DNA of 64,000 nt from Prosopocoilus inquinatus (GCA_036172665.1 CM069871.1:57038713-57102712); one strand, 5' to 3'; positions 25,320 through 36,955 are shown, counted from the first letter of the stretch. Notes: generated by a model from the letters alone, not told the origin. Numbers and translations: made by a program.

Positions 25320-27377
25320 TAGTTCCGATTACGTAATTCTATAAAAAATAAAAGTTTCTTGTACTATTTAAAAAAAAATTATTGTGCAGAATGGCTACAT
25401 TTGTGTTTTATACGCTATAAATATATTTTACAATACCTTATTCGTGAAGCAAAACGTGTATCTCTTGAAAATCGATTAATTAGTTCAAATAATATCCAGC
25501 GCGAATCTTGGAATATTATAAAAGAACTTCAAGGAAGTAAAAAATCTTGTAACATAAATACCATCATTGATGAATCTGAAAATGTAATCGAAGACCCTCT
25601 TGTAGCTGCTAATACATTAAATAAATATTTTTGTTCTATAGGTGACAACATTAAAGGTGGTATATCCCAAACAGTAAATCCCTTACATTTTTTGAAAAAT
25701 TCTTTTAATAATAACATTTTCTTTTTTGCACCAATCGATATACCTCAAGTCAGTGAGACAATAAAGTCACTCAAAAAATCAACTTCTAGTGGCATTGATG
25801 AAATAAGCTTAAAGATTATTCAATCCGTCCCTCATTCGGTTTTACAAATGTTTACTAATTTAATTAATTAAAGTTTTCAAACTGGTACTTTTCCTTCGTT
25901 CCTAAAACGTGTTCGCGTAATACCACTCCATAAAGGTGGCACGGATCACAGTTTTACAAATTTCAGACCTATAGCGGTTACTTCCATATTTTCTAAAATA
26001 ATCGAGTCAATTGTGAAGAAGTCAATAATGTCATTTCTTACAGCATACAATATACTATCTCCGCTGCAATTTGGATTTAAATCAAAAACTAATACTAGTG
26101 ATACTATTTATAATTGTATATCATTTATTTATGAAAATTTAAACAAAAAATCTTCAGTAGCAACCATGTTCTGTGACGTAGCAAAAGCTTTTGACTGTGT
26201 GCATCATAGTATTTTACTCGAAAAATTACACAGCTATGGATTCAGAGGTGTAGTTAACGATTGGTTCAAGTCATATCTAACAGATCGGTATCAGTATGTT
26301 AATCTAACTTTACACTCAGAAAAAGCAAAATAAGACCTACTGAATGTTAATAACGGTGTTCCTCAGGGTTCAGTACTGGGCCCAATTTTATTCTTACTTT
26401 ACATAAACGATATTACGTCGTTAAAATTATCGGGTCATGTTACACTTTTTGCTGACGATACTTCTATTAGCTGGTCAGCCATAGACAACCATGACTTAAC
26501 ACGTCAAATAAATGAAGATTTGAAAATTTTGCAAATTTGGTTCAGTAGTAATTTTTGTACAAGTTGAATCTCGACAAAAATAAATTAATTATGTTTAGGA
26601 ACAACGAACCCTTAACCATAGGTATAAATAATAGCTTTGTAAATCAAATTTCTACACATAAATTCTTAGGGATTATTCTCGACAAGGATGTCAAATGGAC
26701 ACATCATATACAAGATTTAACAATGAAATTAGCTAAAGATTGTTTTCTAATTTGTACCATTTTTTCTAATCACAGTCTTCCATCAGCGCTACAAGTGTAT
26801 CACTCAGTATTCGAATCTAAATTAAGATATGGAATTAGTTTTTGGGGCTTCGGAATTTTTGAAAATTATTTGTGATTCAGAAAAGGGCAATTAGAATCAT
26901 TTGTGGAGCAGAACATAACGCACATTGCCGTCCATTGTTTATAAATTTAAAAATTTTAACAGTTTTCTCACTCTTTTTATTGGAAATCTTAACTATTGTA
27001 TACAAAAATCAAAATTTTCTAAAAAGAAATTTTGATATGCATAATTATTTCACCAGAAATAATGATTCTCTGCACTTACCGCTTCCTCACTCTGCATACG
27101 TGAAGCAATCTCCATTTTATATGAGTAAGATTCTTTTTAATAAGCTACCTAATGAACTGCGCATAATTTCTAACGTAAAAAAAATTCAGATTTAAATTGA
27201 AAAGTATCCTACTAAGTCAGGCATTTTATTCTGTAAACGAATTTATTATATTTAATTTTACTAGTTGACTTATTTAGTGATGTTTTTATCTTATATTTTT
27301 AAATTCTGTACTATATGTTTATGTCTATTTCCACAGCTGGTTTCAGGACAATAAATTAGAATTTGAATTTGAATTTC
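25320..27377 (+). pseudogene. Decayed Jockey/CR1-type LINE, 5'-truncated ORF2
   Basis: A non-LTR retrotransposon copy missing its endonuclease and any ORF1. In order it shows: a pre-RT segment (25359-25868); RT finger/palm motifs including VIPLHKGG, FRPIAVTSIFSKI and a QFGF block; motif A with DVAKAFDCVHH; motif B GVPQGSVLGPILF; and the catalytic FADD at 26448-26459. Downstream are HKFLGI-LD and the C-terminal region IQKRAIRIICG ... HNYFTRNNDSL. It has in-frame stops at 25869-25871 and near 26331, plus frame changes near 26550 and 26870. The copy ends in an AATAAATTAGAATTTGAATT-type tail (27351-27376, TTTGAA repeats), typical of LINE 3' ends. A related, differently truncated copy lies at 44932-45957 on minus. 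Confidence 0.88.
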
Positions 27378-28829
27378 TATTTTCACTCTTATGTTTGATA
27401 CTGTTCTTTCCCATCCCGGGAGGTCTACGCGCGTATACGATTGTATATTGTGAAGGTTCCACATTCTTAGAGGTCGCCATTACGACGTTCCTGCTCGAAG
27501 GTCATAGCAATTTGATAGGGGTACGATAATATTAATGGCAAGTTTGACGTATTCCCGTGAGAGGTCTCATGACTGAGTGTGACCGTCACGCTGCCAGATC
27601 GATTAACTGAAACCAGAGATATGCACTCTCCTATTTATAATTTGACATAATTTAATGGTTTACGTAAATATTTATATTATAATTATTTATTATTATATAT
27701 TATTATGTACATACATTTTGGTGTTCTGCTTCGTCATCAAAGCTATCTTGAACGATAGTCTCCTCTAAGTTTTTTTGATTCTCGGTAGTCGGTTTCACAG
27801 TGCGCATATCCGCTGGGGTCTCTGCCTGGCGCCCGTATTTATTTTGACCCACACCTTCCTCCTTTAAGGACTAGCTCGGGATTGCTGATTGACTTCACAG
27901 CGCATCTTGTCACCAGTTATCGGTAAATAACTAAGAGTGAACATAATGACAATAAGCTGGTAGAAAAGTGTTCCAATTTAACTTAGAGACCTTTTAATAA
28001 ATACTCTTCAATATGGCTACACATTCCTAAAAAAACAAAAGCCTCCTTTCAGGCTCTTATAATCATCATGTAATACATCACTCTAGGCTTCTTTCTTATT
28101 GTTCCTGTGTGTTTTGTCTGTAAAACGTGCGGACGGGAACTAGAACTCAGTTTTCAGCCCCTTTTTCTCCCCAATTGTTTTGACAATCCAATTCAGTTCA
28201 CTCATACTTCGACCTGATTTCTAATTTAGTAAAATTAAACAAAATGTACCTACTGAATTGCACAAAATAATAATGATAAGAATCTGGATTCTTACATGGC
28301 CACTATTTCTCCCACTGTCATATCTTCTCTATGGTCTTTTCATTTGACTCAGTGTCTCTAGTTCTAGTTCTATTGCCTATAGACTTCCATTTGATGATGG
28401 TATGTAATGTCATTTTCTGTAAATGGACCCATACCATCTAAATTGTTACGCCTTTTCATCTTACTAGATCTTCTCCTTAGAGCAACTGGCGCGTCTAAGT
28501 ACTTAGAATGTCAACATTTTTGAATTATGAATTGCACTGTTGATTTGTACTTGATTCTCATTTCTACCGCTCTGGTGCATTTCCTGTATGTGTACCTGTG
28601 TGCAGGTCTTTTGTTTGTGTTTTCTTCCTGTTTATTTTAGCCGGTGTTTGTTTGGGCGTTTTCTTCTCTGGTTATTATTTGTACTAACTTGTTCATGATA
28701 TTTTCGTTCGTGCCTACTTTCTAATGTTGGATTAAAAATGTTGAACGGGCGTCAAGTTGCCTAACTCCCTTGTTTAGTTCGAGGTTTTGTTTAAAAAAAG
28801 AGACAACACATATGCCAACTACTATTTTC
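27378..28829. other. Gene-free stretch
   Basis: No gene, RNA or clear repeat. Contains short poly-AT and TTAT runs near 27680-27710. No ORF of note. Confidence 0.4.
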
Positions 28830-29160
28830 ACTTACCTGGAAACTTTAACAAAATTACGATTCGGATGGACAGGAAAAGTGCCTGTTTATACGCAAAAATC
28901 CTAGATCGATTGGAGAGTTGAGCCATGGGTCGATCATCGACGATAATAATTGTGTAAGGGCGCTAGAGACCAATTGTCCAACGCGATTCCTTGTCAATCC
29001 AAAATGCTTATCTCTGCGATTGAATCGCCTCGCTAACGTGTTTTTTTCTTGCACTAATATCCAAAAAAAAAGGTGGTGAGCCGTATTCAACAAAGAATCT
29101 AAAACACTGGGCATTTATTGCTCTCAACACAAGTAAAGTGTGGTTGAAATTTAGTTATTT
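28830..29160 (-). repeat. Leader-like dispersed repeat, copy 2, ending in a splice donor
   Basis: Partner of 5097-5400. The block at 28974-29015 matches 5241-5282 with few differences, and 29107-29124 matches 5359-5376. On the minus strand the copy again ends in CAG|GTAAGT, at about 28831-28840. The GGCGCC core is mutated to GGCGCT here. Conservation of the splice donor at the same edge in both copies suggests a transcribed leader exon. No protein domain is seen in the minus-strand frame 28854-29114. Confidence 0.5.
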
Positions 29161-29295
29161 AATATTTAACAGTAAATCAAATGATCAAGATTATTAACAG
29201 GTATTCGTAGGTCTCGATCAACGTAACAATATATATAACCATATATATATAATAGATAAAACTATCGCTTTTTGATCTGACATTGCAGTAGGATA

Positions 29296-29993
29296 TACAG
29301 GATCTCCCAAGTTGAGTGGCCTATTAAGGAAATATACAAAAAATATGAAGCTTAGCAGGCTGCCACAGCGGAAGGTGATCTTTCAGACTAAAATATTTTC
29401 ACTTTTATATCACTTCCGATTATACCGGAAGTCGCCGTTAGCTTTCTTATTTTAAATGGAATGCTATATTTTTTATTGCAAATTCTGATTCTCCGTATTA
29501 GTCTAAGTAAACATTGTTAAGGCTTTCCTATACTTAAATGTAACCGATTTTGAGATATCTGGAGATTTATCTAAAAAATTGTTTTGGTCAGCTTTCATTG
29601 AAGAGATTGTATTTATGACACTTTCAAATTTAGAAATTCAGGTGGCATGTCGTTTTGAAGTACTATCTTCAGGCTTTCGAATAGTGTCCTAATCATCCCT
29701 GAAAAAATCACAGGCTGGTCATAAAATGGTGTCGAACCTCACTATGTTTAACTGCCCAAAACTCAATTTTCGTAAATGGAACACCCTGTATATTTTTACA
29801 TCATGAGACAGAGAATTAAATTCTACATCGATTAGTATTAGTATTCCCTATACCCATCTGTAGTAGTTTTCTTGTTATCAGTAATTTTTTTATTATAATG
29901 GTATATTTTTCTTGAATTATTGTATTTTTTAGCAGTAAGTGACGAGAAAACAAAAATATTTATTTCAGGCCACTCAACTTGGGAGACCCTGTA
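29296..29993. mobile_element. TA-flanked inverted-repeat element (694 bp)
   Basis: Element 29298-29991 is flanked by TA on both sides. The left end reads CAGGATCTCCCAAGTTGAGT and the complement of the right end reads CAGGGTCTCCCAAGTTGAGT, giving a ~24-bp near-perfect TIR. No coding capacity. An internal GGAACACCCTGTA word (29778-29790), identical to words at 46531 and 55953, suggests another element end nested inside. Confidence 0.85.
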
Positions 29994-31422
29994 TACATAT
30001 ATATAATTATAGAGTGCACTTAAAATTAAATCCGCGAACGTTAATTACCAAGTAAACGGGTTTCTGGGACACGCTTTGTATCGATAACTGTTACGTCACC
30101 ACGCAAAAGCGTCTCTGATGTCACTCTAAAATAAGTTTCAAATCATTTACGGTGTTGATTCTTGCTCGACGTCCGCTGTTGAGACGGTCGACGGTTAGTT
30201 CGTTGCTCAAAAAAATACTTGCTCGATAATTTAAATTGAATAACGGAGTCAGTGAGAAAAGGGCCGTCAATAAACGTAATCAACCAGGACAAAAGAATAG
30301 CGACGATGACGGCTTGAGAGGAAATGTTTCTAAAGTCAAAGAAACACGATTGGAAATAGCAGCTAATATTTTTTAAACTTTTTGCTAACGCCTGTATAAA
30401 GCAGTTCAAATTTATTGCAATGTAATTAGAGTTTCCCATGTTTTTTTACTTTCTAGGACAGCGTAAATCTCAATAACGGTCGCAACACGAAACAAGTTGT
30501 TGTTTTTACCACTGCTATCATCGCTTCTTTGCCATACGAAATTAACGCGACCGTTTGATACCACGACCCCACAATTAAAATGCTGTTAACGTGCCGCGAA
30601 ACGTCAACTTTTAAATTGAATTCAGATCTGTCCGACAAATTTATAACTATATTTTCTTCTGTCAATTGTTGTTCATTTTTGAACCTAAATAATTATTTAT
30701 TCCTGCACTTTTCGTGGCAAAAAAATATTCAAAAGATTATTATTACGTGTTTTGTGTTGTAACAAAGCAGGGAATTATTCAAGCGAAAAAATAACATTTT
30801 GAAAATGTAAATGCACTGTTTAAATGCAGAGGCTGGTACAAATTTGGGAAACACATTACACAGCCATTTTTTCGCATCAATAAAAAATTATAAACTGCAC
30901 GAGGATGCGTTTATTTCGCCGATGAAATAGCTAGTTTATTTCCCCACAGACACATTTGTTATTGTTTAAATCAGGAAATACTGCGTCAAGTTTTAGTTTG
31001 AGATCATCAAAATCACCCTCGTTGCGGTTGTTGCTTAAATAAAAATATAACCACGACAAGCATAGTTAAGTACGTTTTCCCATCTCCAAAGAGTATAAAA
31101 GTGAAACCAAGAGTATAAAAGTGAAACGTAAAGTAATTTCATGTTAATCCAGTTAACACGGTACGAAGCGTTTAGTATAATTTTCTAATTCGCAAAAATT
31201 AAGCGGAATGAAATTCAACAAGTTGTGTTTTATTGCGCGAATTTTACATATATTCGCCCGGGTTTCATAAAACTTAACGAACCCCAATCTACTGAGATGA
31301 CTGTAGGCGCAATAAGTAGGAAGGTGCTTTAAATTAGGAGCATTAATTTAATTAAACCGCAGTTTACGAGTTAAAACCTCCTTGTCTTTAATGTCCGTTC
31401 TCTGGAAACGCAATAATACTTG
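29994..31422. other. Gene-free stretch
   Basis: No supported gene. Frames at 30143-30439 (98 codons, minus) and 30453-30665 (70 codons, minus) lack recognisable domains. A short direct duplication of AAGAGTATAAAAGTGAAAC occurs near 31088-31126. A CTGGGACACGCTTTGTA word near 30065 resembles a decayed right end of a TA element. Confidence 0.35.
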
Positions 31423-31784
31423 TACTGGGTGATTCAAAATAAGTGACCGACTCGTCAACCACAGGTAGGTACTAGTACAGCTGTATTGCGTCACAAGAGC
31501 AATGAACTAGCGTGGAATAGAACGAAACACTAGTGTTTACCTTGAAATTAAACTGTAAAACGTTTTTATTTATGGTTTTCTACGGAAAAAAATGTATAAT
31601 ACGCAATTTATTCATTCAAATTTGGGACGTGTGCATGTATACGTAAGAAATGAATCATGATTTCCATTTTGGATTCAAGGGAGGTTGATTTTTGAAATGC
31701 ATCTGATAGACTTATTTCTTGCAATTTCGCACTTGCATGACTTTAGTGAATACGCCCCCAACACTTATACTGAATCACCCTGTA
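31423..31784. mobile_element. TA-flanked MITE (358 bp)
   Basis: Element 31425-31782 flanked by TA. The left end CTGGGTGATTCAAAATAAGT pairs with the complement of the right end CAGGGTGATTCAGTATAAGT (about 3 mismatches in 21). No ORF. Its right ~70 bp is homologous to 39150-39218, a second diverged copy. Confidence 0.8.
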
Positions 31785-32252
31785 TTATAGCGTGTGTACA
31801 CCTAGTCAGGTAGATTGTAAGTTCAACCGTCAAGCTGTCAAATGCAGCGTCAAAATTTGTTCTTGATTTGAACAGTTCACTGAAATGTTCTTAATTTATG
31901 GGAAATATCGCCAGAATGATAACGCCACTACGGTCCTTTAGGATTTTATAATCGGACTGTATGTGGTTGATCGGAGAAGTGTATTTAGAATTTATTCATA
32001 ACGCAGTACCAGAAATGCGTGATGTACGGGATTTCTTAACAATTCGATTTGGTAGGCCCTTGGTTTGTCCTCCCTGCTCCCCCGATATGAATCCTTTAAA
32101 TTCAGTTGCACTGTTATCGATTAAGGTCAGCTTCTAAAGCATAGAAATCCTACGTTTAACTCTTCAGTGGCCAAGAAAAATAATGGAATAGTCCAGCGGG
32201 TTCAGTGAATTACTCAAAGGAAATTAGTCGCTGCGAATTTCTTTACGAAGTG
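31785..32252. other. Gene-free stretch
   Basis: No gene or structure that I can support. Confidence 0.4.
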
Positions 32253-32770
32253 ATGAAACGATGGATCGATGAAGTAATGGAACGATGAAGCGATGGATAA
32301 AATGATAGATCGATGACGCGGTGATTTGATGGATCGATGAAGTAATGGATTAATAAAGCAGTGGATCAACTGATTAAGAAGCCACGGATCGATGAAGCGA
32401 TAGATCGATGAAACGATGGATCGGTAAAACTATAGATCGGTGAAGCTATGAATCAATGAAAATATGGATCAATAAATCCATTGAGCGATACTGCGAACGA
32501 TCGATGAAGCGATGATTCAATGAATCGATGGATGGATGAAACGATGATGTGATAGACCGACGAAACGATAAATCAATGAGGCGATGGATGGGTGATGTAA
32601 TGGATCCATACACGATGAAGGAAGAAAGCAAAGGATTGATGAAGTATTGGATCGACAACGCGATGGATCGCTGAAACGGTGAATTGAATTGTTCGATAAA
32701 TTGTTGATTCGATGAAGTGATGGATCAATAAAGTAAAGAATCGAAGCGATGAATTGTTGAAACGATAAAA
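32253..32770. repeat. Degenerate minisatellite, ~16-bp unit
   Basis: About 30 degenerate copies of GATGAAGCGATGGATC, itself two related 8-mers (GATGAAGC and GATGGATC). Substitutions and small indels are frequent, so the array is old. The two overlapping minus-strand frames here (32446-32658 and 32573-32812) are produced by the repeat and give Ile/His/Ser/Asp-rich translations; they are not genes. Confidence 0.85.
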
Positions 32771-32900
32771 CAATTTGTATCTATTATATTTTGTTTTATT
32801 AGTTTTATGCAAAACTAAAACTAAATACTCCTAATATTTGAAACAGGGTGACATTTTTGTTGGTATCACTATGACATTTAGACGTCAGATGAAACGGTTA

Positions 32901-32974
32901 TTTAAACTTGGTTTTATTCCTATATTAACAATTATCCTTACAATTGTTACTACAGGAATAAAACCAAGTTTAAA
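32901..32974. repeat. Perfect 21-bp-arm hairpin
   Basis: Arms 32901-32921 and 32954-32974 are perfectly complementary (left arm starts TTTAAACTTGG). The 32-nt loop contains a second pairing, AACAATT with AATTGTT. The sequence just right of it (GTTAAACTGTGATGGAAAAA) resembles 327-345, suggesting a MITE family. Confidence 0.8.
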
Positions 32975-33628
32975 GTTAAACTGTGATGGAAAAACTGGGC
33001 CCTAGGGGTTGCAGTTACAACATGTTATCTTCATACCGCAGAGCATTGCCGAAATTATGCAAAGTTGTTTCCCGCCACTGCTGAGCATTACCGAGATTGC
33101 AGCTTCATCTATGCAGTGTTGCCAGGTTTACTATTTTAAGAGTAGATCTACTATTTAACCTCTTGTTATACTGTTTCACTGTTATCGGATAAAAAGAAAA
33201 GTATTATGTCCTGTAATCTAAATAATAAATTGTTGCAATTACGAGTAGTAAAATAAATTAATACATTGGTACGCCTATATTCAAAAAAGTTAGGTTACTG
33301 TGCTGAATGTACGAGTATACCTTATACTATATTAATTAGTTTCGTTTTTAAAATATCGATTTTGCCACATTCGCCAGCAAATGTTGAGAATAAACAGAAA
33401 TGATTTTCGATTGCCAGCGTCGCTGGCGTTTTGCATTCAAGAAATATCCCAAACGTGTTTAAAGGTCCAGTCTTTTTACCTCCTTTTAAACTTTACTACC
33501 CCATAAATTTCCTGGATGTAATTGTTTTCTAAGAATATTACGAGGAAAATAGATTTACAACTAAGTTAAAAGACCGACCCTTAGTTATATTATCAGTCAA
33601 GGTACTCAAGGTATAAACAGATTCTATT
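32975..33628. other. Gene-free stretch
   Basis: No gene. Ends at the target-site duplication of the LTR retrotransposon. Confidence 0.45.
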
Positions 33629-33633
33629 TGAAT

Positions 33634-33816
33634 TGTAACTTTTGGGCACTCGTAGAGAATAAATTGATACTCTTTTAATTTTACCCCATTTATTTACATA
33701 TGTGTGTACAACTTAGCCATCACAAACATACTGTCGCTCGCACAGAATGATTGCTTATCTCCATAACAAAAACTAGTACCGCAAGTAACCCTACGCGAAT
33801 TTTAAAATACATCACA
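33634..33816 (-). repeat. 3' LTR of Mag-like element
   Basis: 183 bp, identical by eye to 37903-38085. In element orientation it begins TGTGATG and ends AGTTACA, so it has TG...CA termini. Confidence 0.97.
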
Positions 33817-33828
33817 TTTCCTCCCGCC
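33817..33828 (-). promoter_or_regulatory. Polypurine tract (plus-strand primer)
   Basis: In element orientation GGCGGGAGGAAA lies immediately before the 3' LTR, the standard position for the polypurine tract that primes plus-strand DNA synthesis. Confidence 0.9.
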
Positions 33829-33943
33829 AAAATTTAAAATATACAATTTTATCTACATTTTTAACCTAATAAATCTTAACAACTCAAAAAAATAATTATC
33901 AATCAATAACAACTGTATTCTATTTACCTGTGAAAAACAATGT

Positions 33944-36805
33944 TTATTTCTTAAAATAATCATACGTTAACCTATTTGGGGGCCTAATTATTCTTTTAGG
34001 TCTATTTGAAAACTGATTGTCATTGTTCATTTCAGCATTGTCAATTTCAGTTTTGTCCCCTTCAATATCAGCATTGGACGAACAAGGTAAACGGTCATTA
34101 TCATTTTTGTTACTAATTTTTGCAGAAAACTTTAACATTTGATTGTGATGCCGTTTCCATTTTTTGTCCAATTCTGGAATTTGTACAATACAAATACATT
34201 TACCAATTTTTGATTCCACAATACCTTTGATCCATGTATGCTTATTTGGATTTCGATAATCTTTAACTAAAACTTGCTCACCGACATCAAATTGAATTTT
34301 TCTACAACCGCGAAAATAATACCTTTGTTTACTTTGTTTACATTCAACTCGGTTCTTTATTTCTACATCTGGCTTAAGCAAATCAAACCTAGTTCTCAAA
34401 TTTCTGTTAAACATCAAAAATGCTGGCGTAACACCTGTAGTGCTGTGAGCCGTGTTACGATAATCGAACAAAAAATTATTAAGTACCAAATTTAAATCGA
34501 TAGATTTAGATTTGCCAATAGCATTCTTAAGAGCATTTTTAATGCACTTGACAGAATTTTCAGCGGCACCATTTGACATAGGCAGAAACGGTGCTGTGGT
34601 AATGTGTTTAATACCATTTAAATTTAAGAAATTTTTAAATTCTGCGGAGCAAAATTGCGTTCCGTTATCGCTTACTATCAAATTTGGTAACCCAAATCGT
34701 GCAAACGTACTACGTAAAGCTGAGATTGTTGCCCTTGTTGTAATGTTGATCATAGGAAACACTTCGATCCATTTAGAATGCGCGTCTACAATAATCAAAA
34801 AATATTTATTTAAAAACGGTCCCATGAAATCAATATGCAACCTAGACCATGGTTGCTCAGGCCATTTCCAAGTATTTAAATTTACTTTAGGCGGGTTAAT
34901 CCGATTTACAGCGCAATATTCGCAACCTTTTGACGCATTCTCAATTTCCTTACCTAATCCGGGCCACCAAAAATAAGACCTCGCTAAACTTTTCATTTTT
35001 ACCGTACCTTGATGTGAGTTGTGCAGTTGTTTTAAAATAGTAGATCTAAGTGAGTCTGGAACTACAATTCTGTTATTCCAAAGCAAGCAGTCTTGTTCAA
35101 TAGAAAACTCATTTCTATAATTATAGAATTGCTTAACATCTTCAGTCAACTGATTTTTATTCGGCCATTTTTCTTTGACAAATTTAATCACTTGCTTAAG
35201 CACAGTATCGTTAATCGTATGTTGTTTAATCTGTTTAAAATTTATAGGAATGTCTGAATTATTTTCGAAATAATTAAGATAACTGACGTCAACATCTTCC
35301 CAATGTTCAGTATCGTTATTATTAACTGGAAGTCGTGATAAACAATCGGCTAAATTGCAGTCTGTTTTTACGTACTGAATATTGTACTTATAATTTGACA
35401 GAATTACCGCCCATCTCCTCAACCGATTTGCAGAAAATTGAGGAATACTTTTACTGGGACTGAAAATTGCCAGTAAAGGCTTGTGGTCCGTAACCAGAGT
35501 GAATTCAACACCGTAAAGGTACTGATGAAATTTACAAAGACCAAAAATTATAGCTAATCCCTCTTTTTCGATTTGCGAATAATTTTTCTCCGCTGCTGAC
35601 AACGTTCGTGACGTATAAGCTATCGGTTTTTCTTCCCCATTAGGAAACACGTGTGCTAATACAGCACCTAAGCCGTATGCACTGGCGTCAGTAATTAACT
35701 TTATTTTTAATTCCGGATTATAATGAACTAAAATTTCCGCAGACATCAAAACCTTTTTGACCTTTTCAAAAGCTGTCTGACAATCTCTTGACCAGTTCCA
35801 TTTGACGTTATCTTTCAATAAATTATATAACGGATGTAATAGAGTAGACATCTTTGGTATAAATTTACCGTAATAATTAATTAGACCTAGGAAAGATTTT
35901 AACTGAGTCACTGTTTGTGGAATTGGAGCATTTTTTATGGCCAAAATTTTATCTTCGGATGTACGTAAACCTTTCTTATCGATTACATACCCTAAATATG
36001 AAATTTCGGATTGCAAAAATTTACATTTCTCAAGAGCTACCTTGAATCCTGAATTTTGAAGACATTGTAAAACGTTATTTAAGCGTTTTGAATGCTCTTC
36101 TAAATTTCTACCGCCAACTAAAATATCATCAAGGAAACAAACTACTCCATCGAAACTGTGCAACAACGAATCCATAATTTTCTGAAATTTCGCCGGAGCA
36201 CTCGCGATTCCAAAAGGTAATCTTTTATATTTGAACAACCCTTTGTGGGTAGAAATTGTAACCAATTGTTGTGATTGGTCATCCAGGCAAATCTGTTGGT
36301 AAGCTTGTGAGAGATCCAACTTTGAGAAATATTCACACCCTTGCATTCTTAGAAATAACTCTTCGATTCGTGGTAAAGGATATTGGTCAATTTCAAGAAC
36401 AGGGTTTACCGTGACTTTAAAATCCCCACAAATTCGTACAGAGCCATCTTTTTTTAACACGGGCACAATAGGAGTAGCCCAAGCACTGAAATCCACTGGA
36501 ACAATAGCGTCCAAGTCTAATAATCTTTGAAGTTCTTTTTCTACTTTATCTCTCATTGCAAAGGGCAAGGGGCGACTGCTAATAAACTTTGGTGCTACCG
36601 AATTGTCTTTTAAATTTAAAGTTACGGTGCATTTATTAAAAGTTCCTAAACCAGGTGAAAACAATTTATCGTATTTCCGAATCAACAATTCGATGTCGGA
36701 TGGCAAATTTATATTATTCACTTCAGTTATGCCTAAATTATATAAACTGAAAAAATCTCGACCCAATATAGGCTGACCTCCGTTTTTAATAACGTAAAAG
36801 ACCAA
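33944..36805 (-). CDS. Pol: protease end, reverse transcriptase, RNase H, integrase
   Basis: An uninterrupted 953-codon frame. Counted from the first in-frame codon shown (a TTG, so not a true start): protease C-terminal motif ILGRDFF (13-19); RT with LDLSQAY (Asp 163) and an active site of FLDD instead of the usual YxDD (224-227); RNase H with TDAS (Asp 373), a Glu near 413, VTDHKP (Asp 440) and an LADCLSR block; integrase zinc finger H595, H598, C628, C631; integrase catalytic Asp 659, Asp 713 and Glu 749 with the D-35-E spacing; and a basic C-terminal tail ending RPPNRLTYDYFKK. It makes cDNA from the element RNA and inserts it into the genome. It is normally expressed as a Gag-Pol fusion. 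Here the frame is +1 relative to gag, and the middle of the protease is in yet another frame. No env follows. Confidence 0.95.
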   Translation of the reverse strand: MVFYVIKNGGQPILGRDFFSLYNLGITEVNNINLPSDIELLIRKYDKLFSPGLGTFNKCTVTLNLKDNSVAPKFISSRPLPFAMRDKVEKELQRLLDLDAIVPVDFSAWATPIVPVLKKDGSVRICGDFKVTVNPVLEIDQYPLPRIEELFLRMQGCEYFSKLDLSQAYQQICLDDQSQQLVTISTHKGLFKYKRLPFGIASAPAKFQKIMDSLLHSFDGVVCFLDDILVGGRNLEEHSKRLNNVLQCLQNSGFKVALEKCKFLQSEISYLGYVIDKKGLRTSEDKILAIKNAPIPQTVTQLKSFLGLINYYGKFIPKMSTLLHPLYNLLKDNVKWNWSRDCQTAFEKVKKVLMSAEILVHYNPELKIKLITDASAYGLGAVLAHVFPNGEEKPIAYTSRTLSAAEKNYSQIEKEGLAIIFGLCKFHQYLYGVEFTLVTDHKPLLAIFSPSKSIPQFSANRLRRWAVILSNYKYNIQYVKTDCNLADCLSRLPVNNNDTEHWEDVDVSYLNYFENNSDIPINFKQIKQHTINDTVLKQVIKFVKEKWPNKNQLTEDVKQFYNYRNEFSIEQDCLLWNNRIVVPDSLRSTILKQLHNSHQGTVKMKSLARSYFWWPGLGKEIENASKGCEYCAVNRINPPKVNLNTWKWPEQPWSRLHIDFMGPFLNKYFLIIVDAHSKWIEVFPMINITTRATISALRSTFARFGLPNLIVSDNGTQFCSAEFKNFLNLNGIKHITTAPFLPMSNGAAENSVKCIKNALKNAIGKSKSIDLNLVLNNFLFDYRNTAHSTTGVTPAFLMFNRNLRTRFDLLKPDVEIKNRVECKQSKQRYYFRGCRKIQFDVGEQVLVKDYRNPNKHTWIKGIVESKIGKCICIVQIPELDKKWKRHHNQMLKFSAKISNKNDNDRLPCSSNADIEGDKTEIDNAEMNNDNQFSNRPKRIIRPPNRLTYDYFKK

Positions 36806-36955
36806 CGAATTTCTACGGGCGCCAGTTTATCGCCATTGTAAAAAAATAAAGTTTTATTTGCAGGTGACAATTGAAATTTGTTAAATTTATGTTTCCACAG
36901 TTCATAAGATATGGCTGATATACTGTAGTAGTAGTAGTAGCTCCCGTATCAATTT
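36806..36955 (-). other. Protease segment split over three frames, probable small deletion
   Basis: The catalytic DTGA is at the end of the gag frame. Immediately after a run of ACT codons, the residues expected for the protease body continue in the -1 frame (36932 down to about 36810). The ILGRD end is in the pol frame. So a second change of frame lies near 36810. The distance from DTGA to ILGRD is about 65 codons, shorter than the roughly 85-90 I expect for Gypsy proteases, which suggests a deletion of a few tens of bases that is not a multiple of three. The first -1 step could be programmed frameshifting. The second looks like damage. Confidence 0.7.

Noticed and set aside
30143..30665. 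Two adjacent minus-strand frames (98 and 70 codons) as a small gene
   Set aside because: No domain, no shared frame and no splice signals joining them.
32446..32812. Two minus-strand frames rich in Ile, His, Ser and Asp
   Set aside because: They are translations of the degenerate 16-bp minisatellite and show its periodicity.
34274..34976. Plus-strand frames of 73 and 154 codons inside the LTR retrotransposon
   Set aside because: They lie opposite the integrase part of pol and have no domain; they are shadows of the minus-strand gene.
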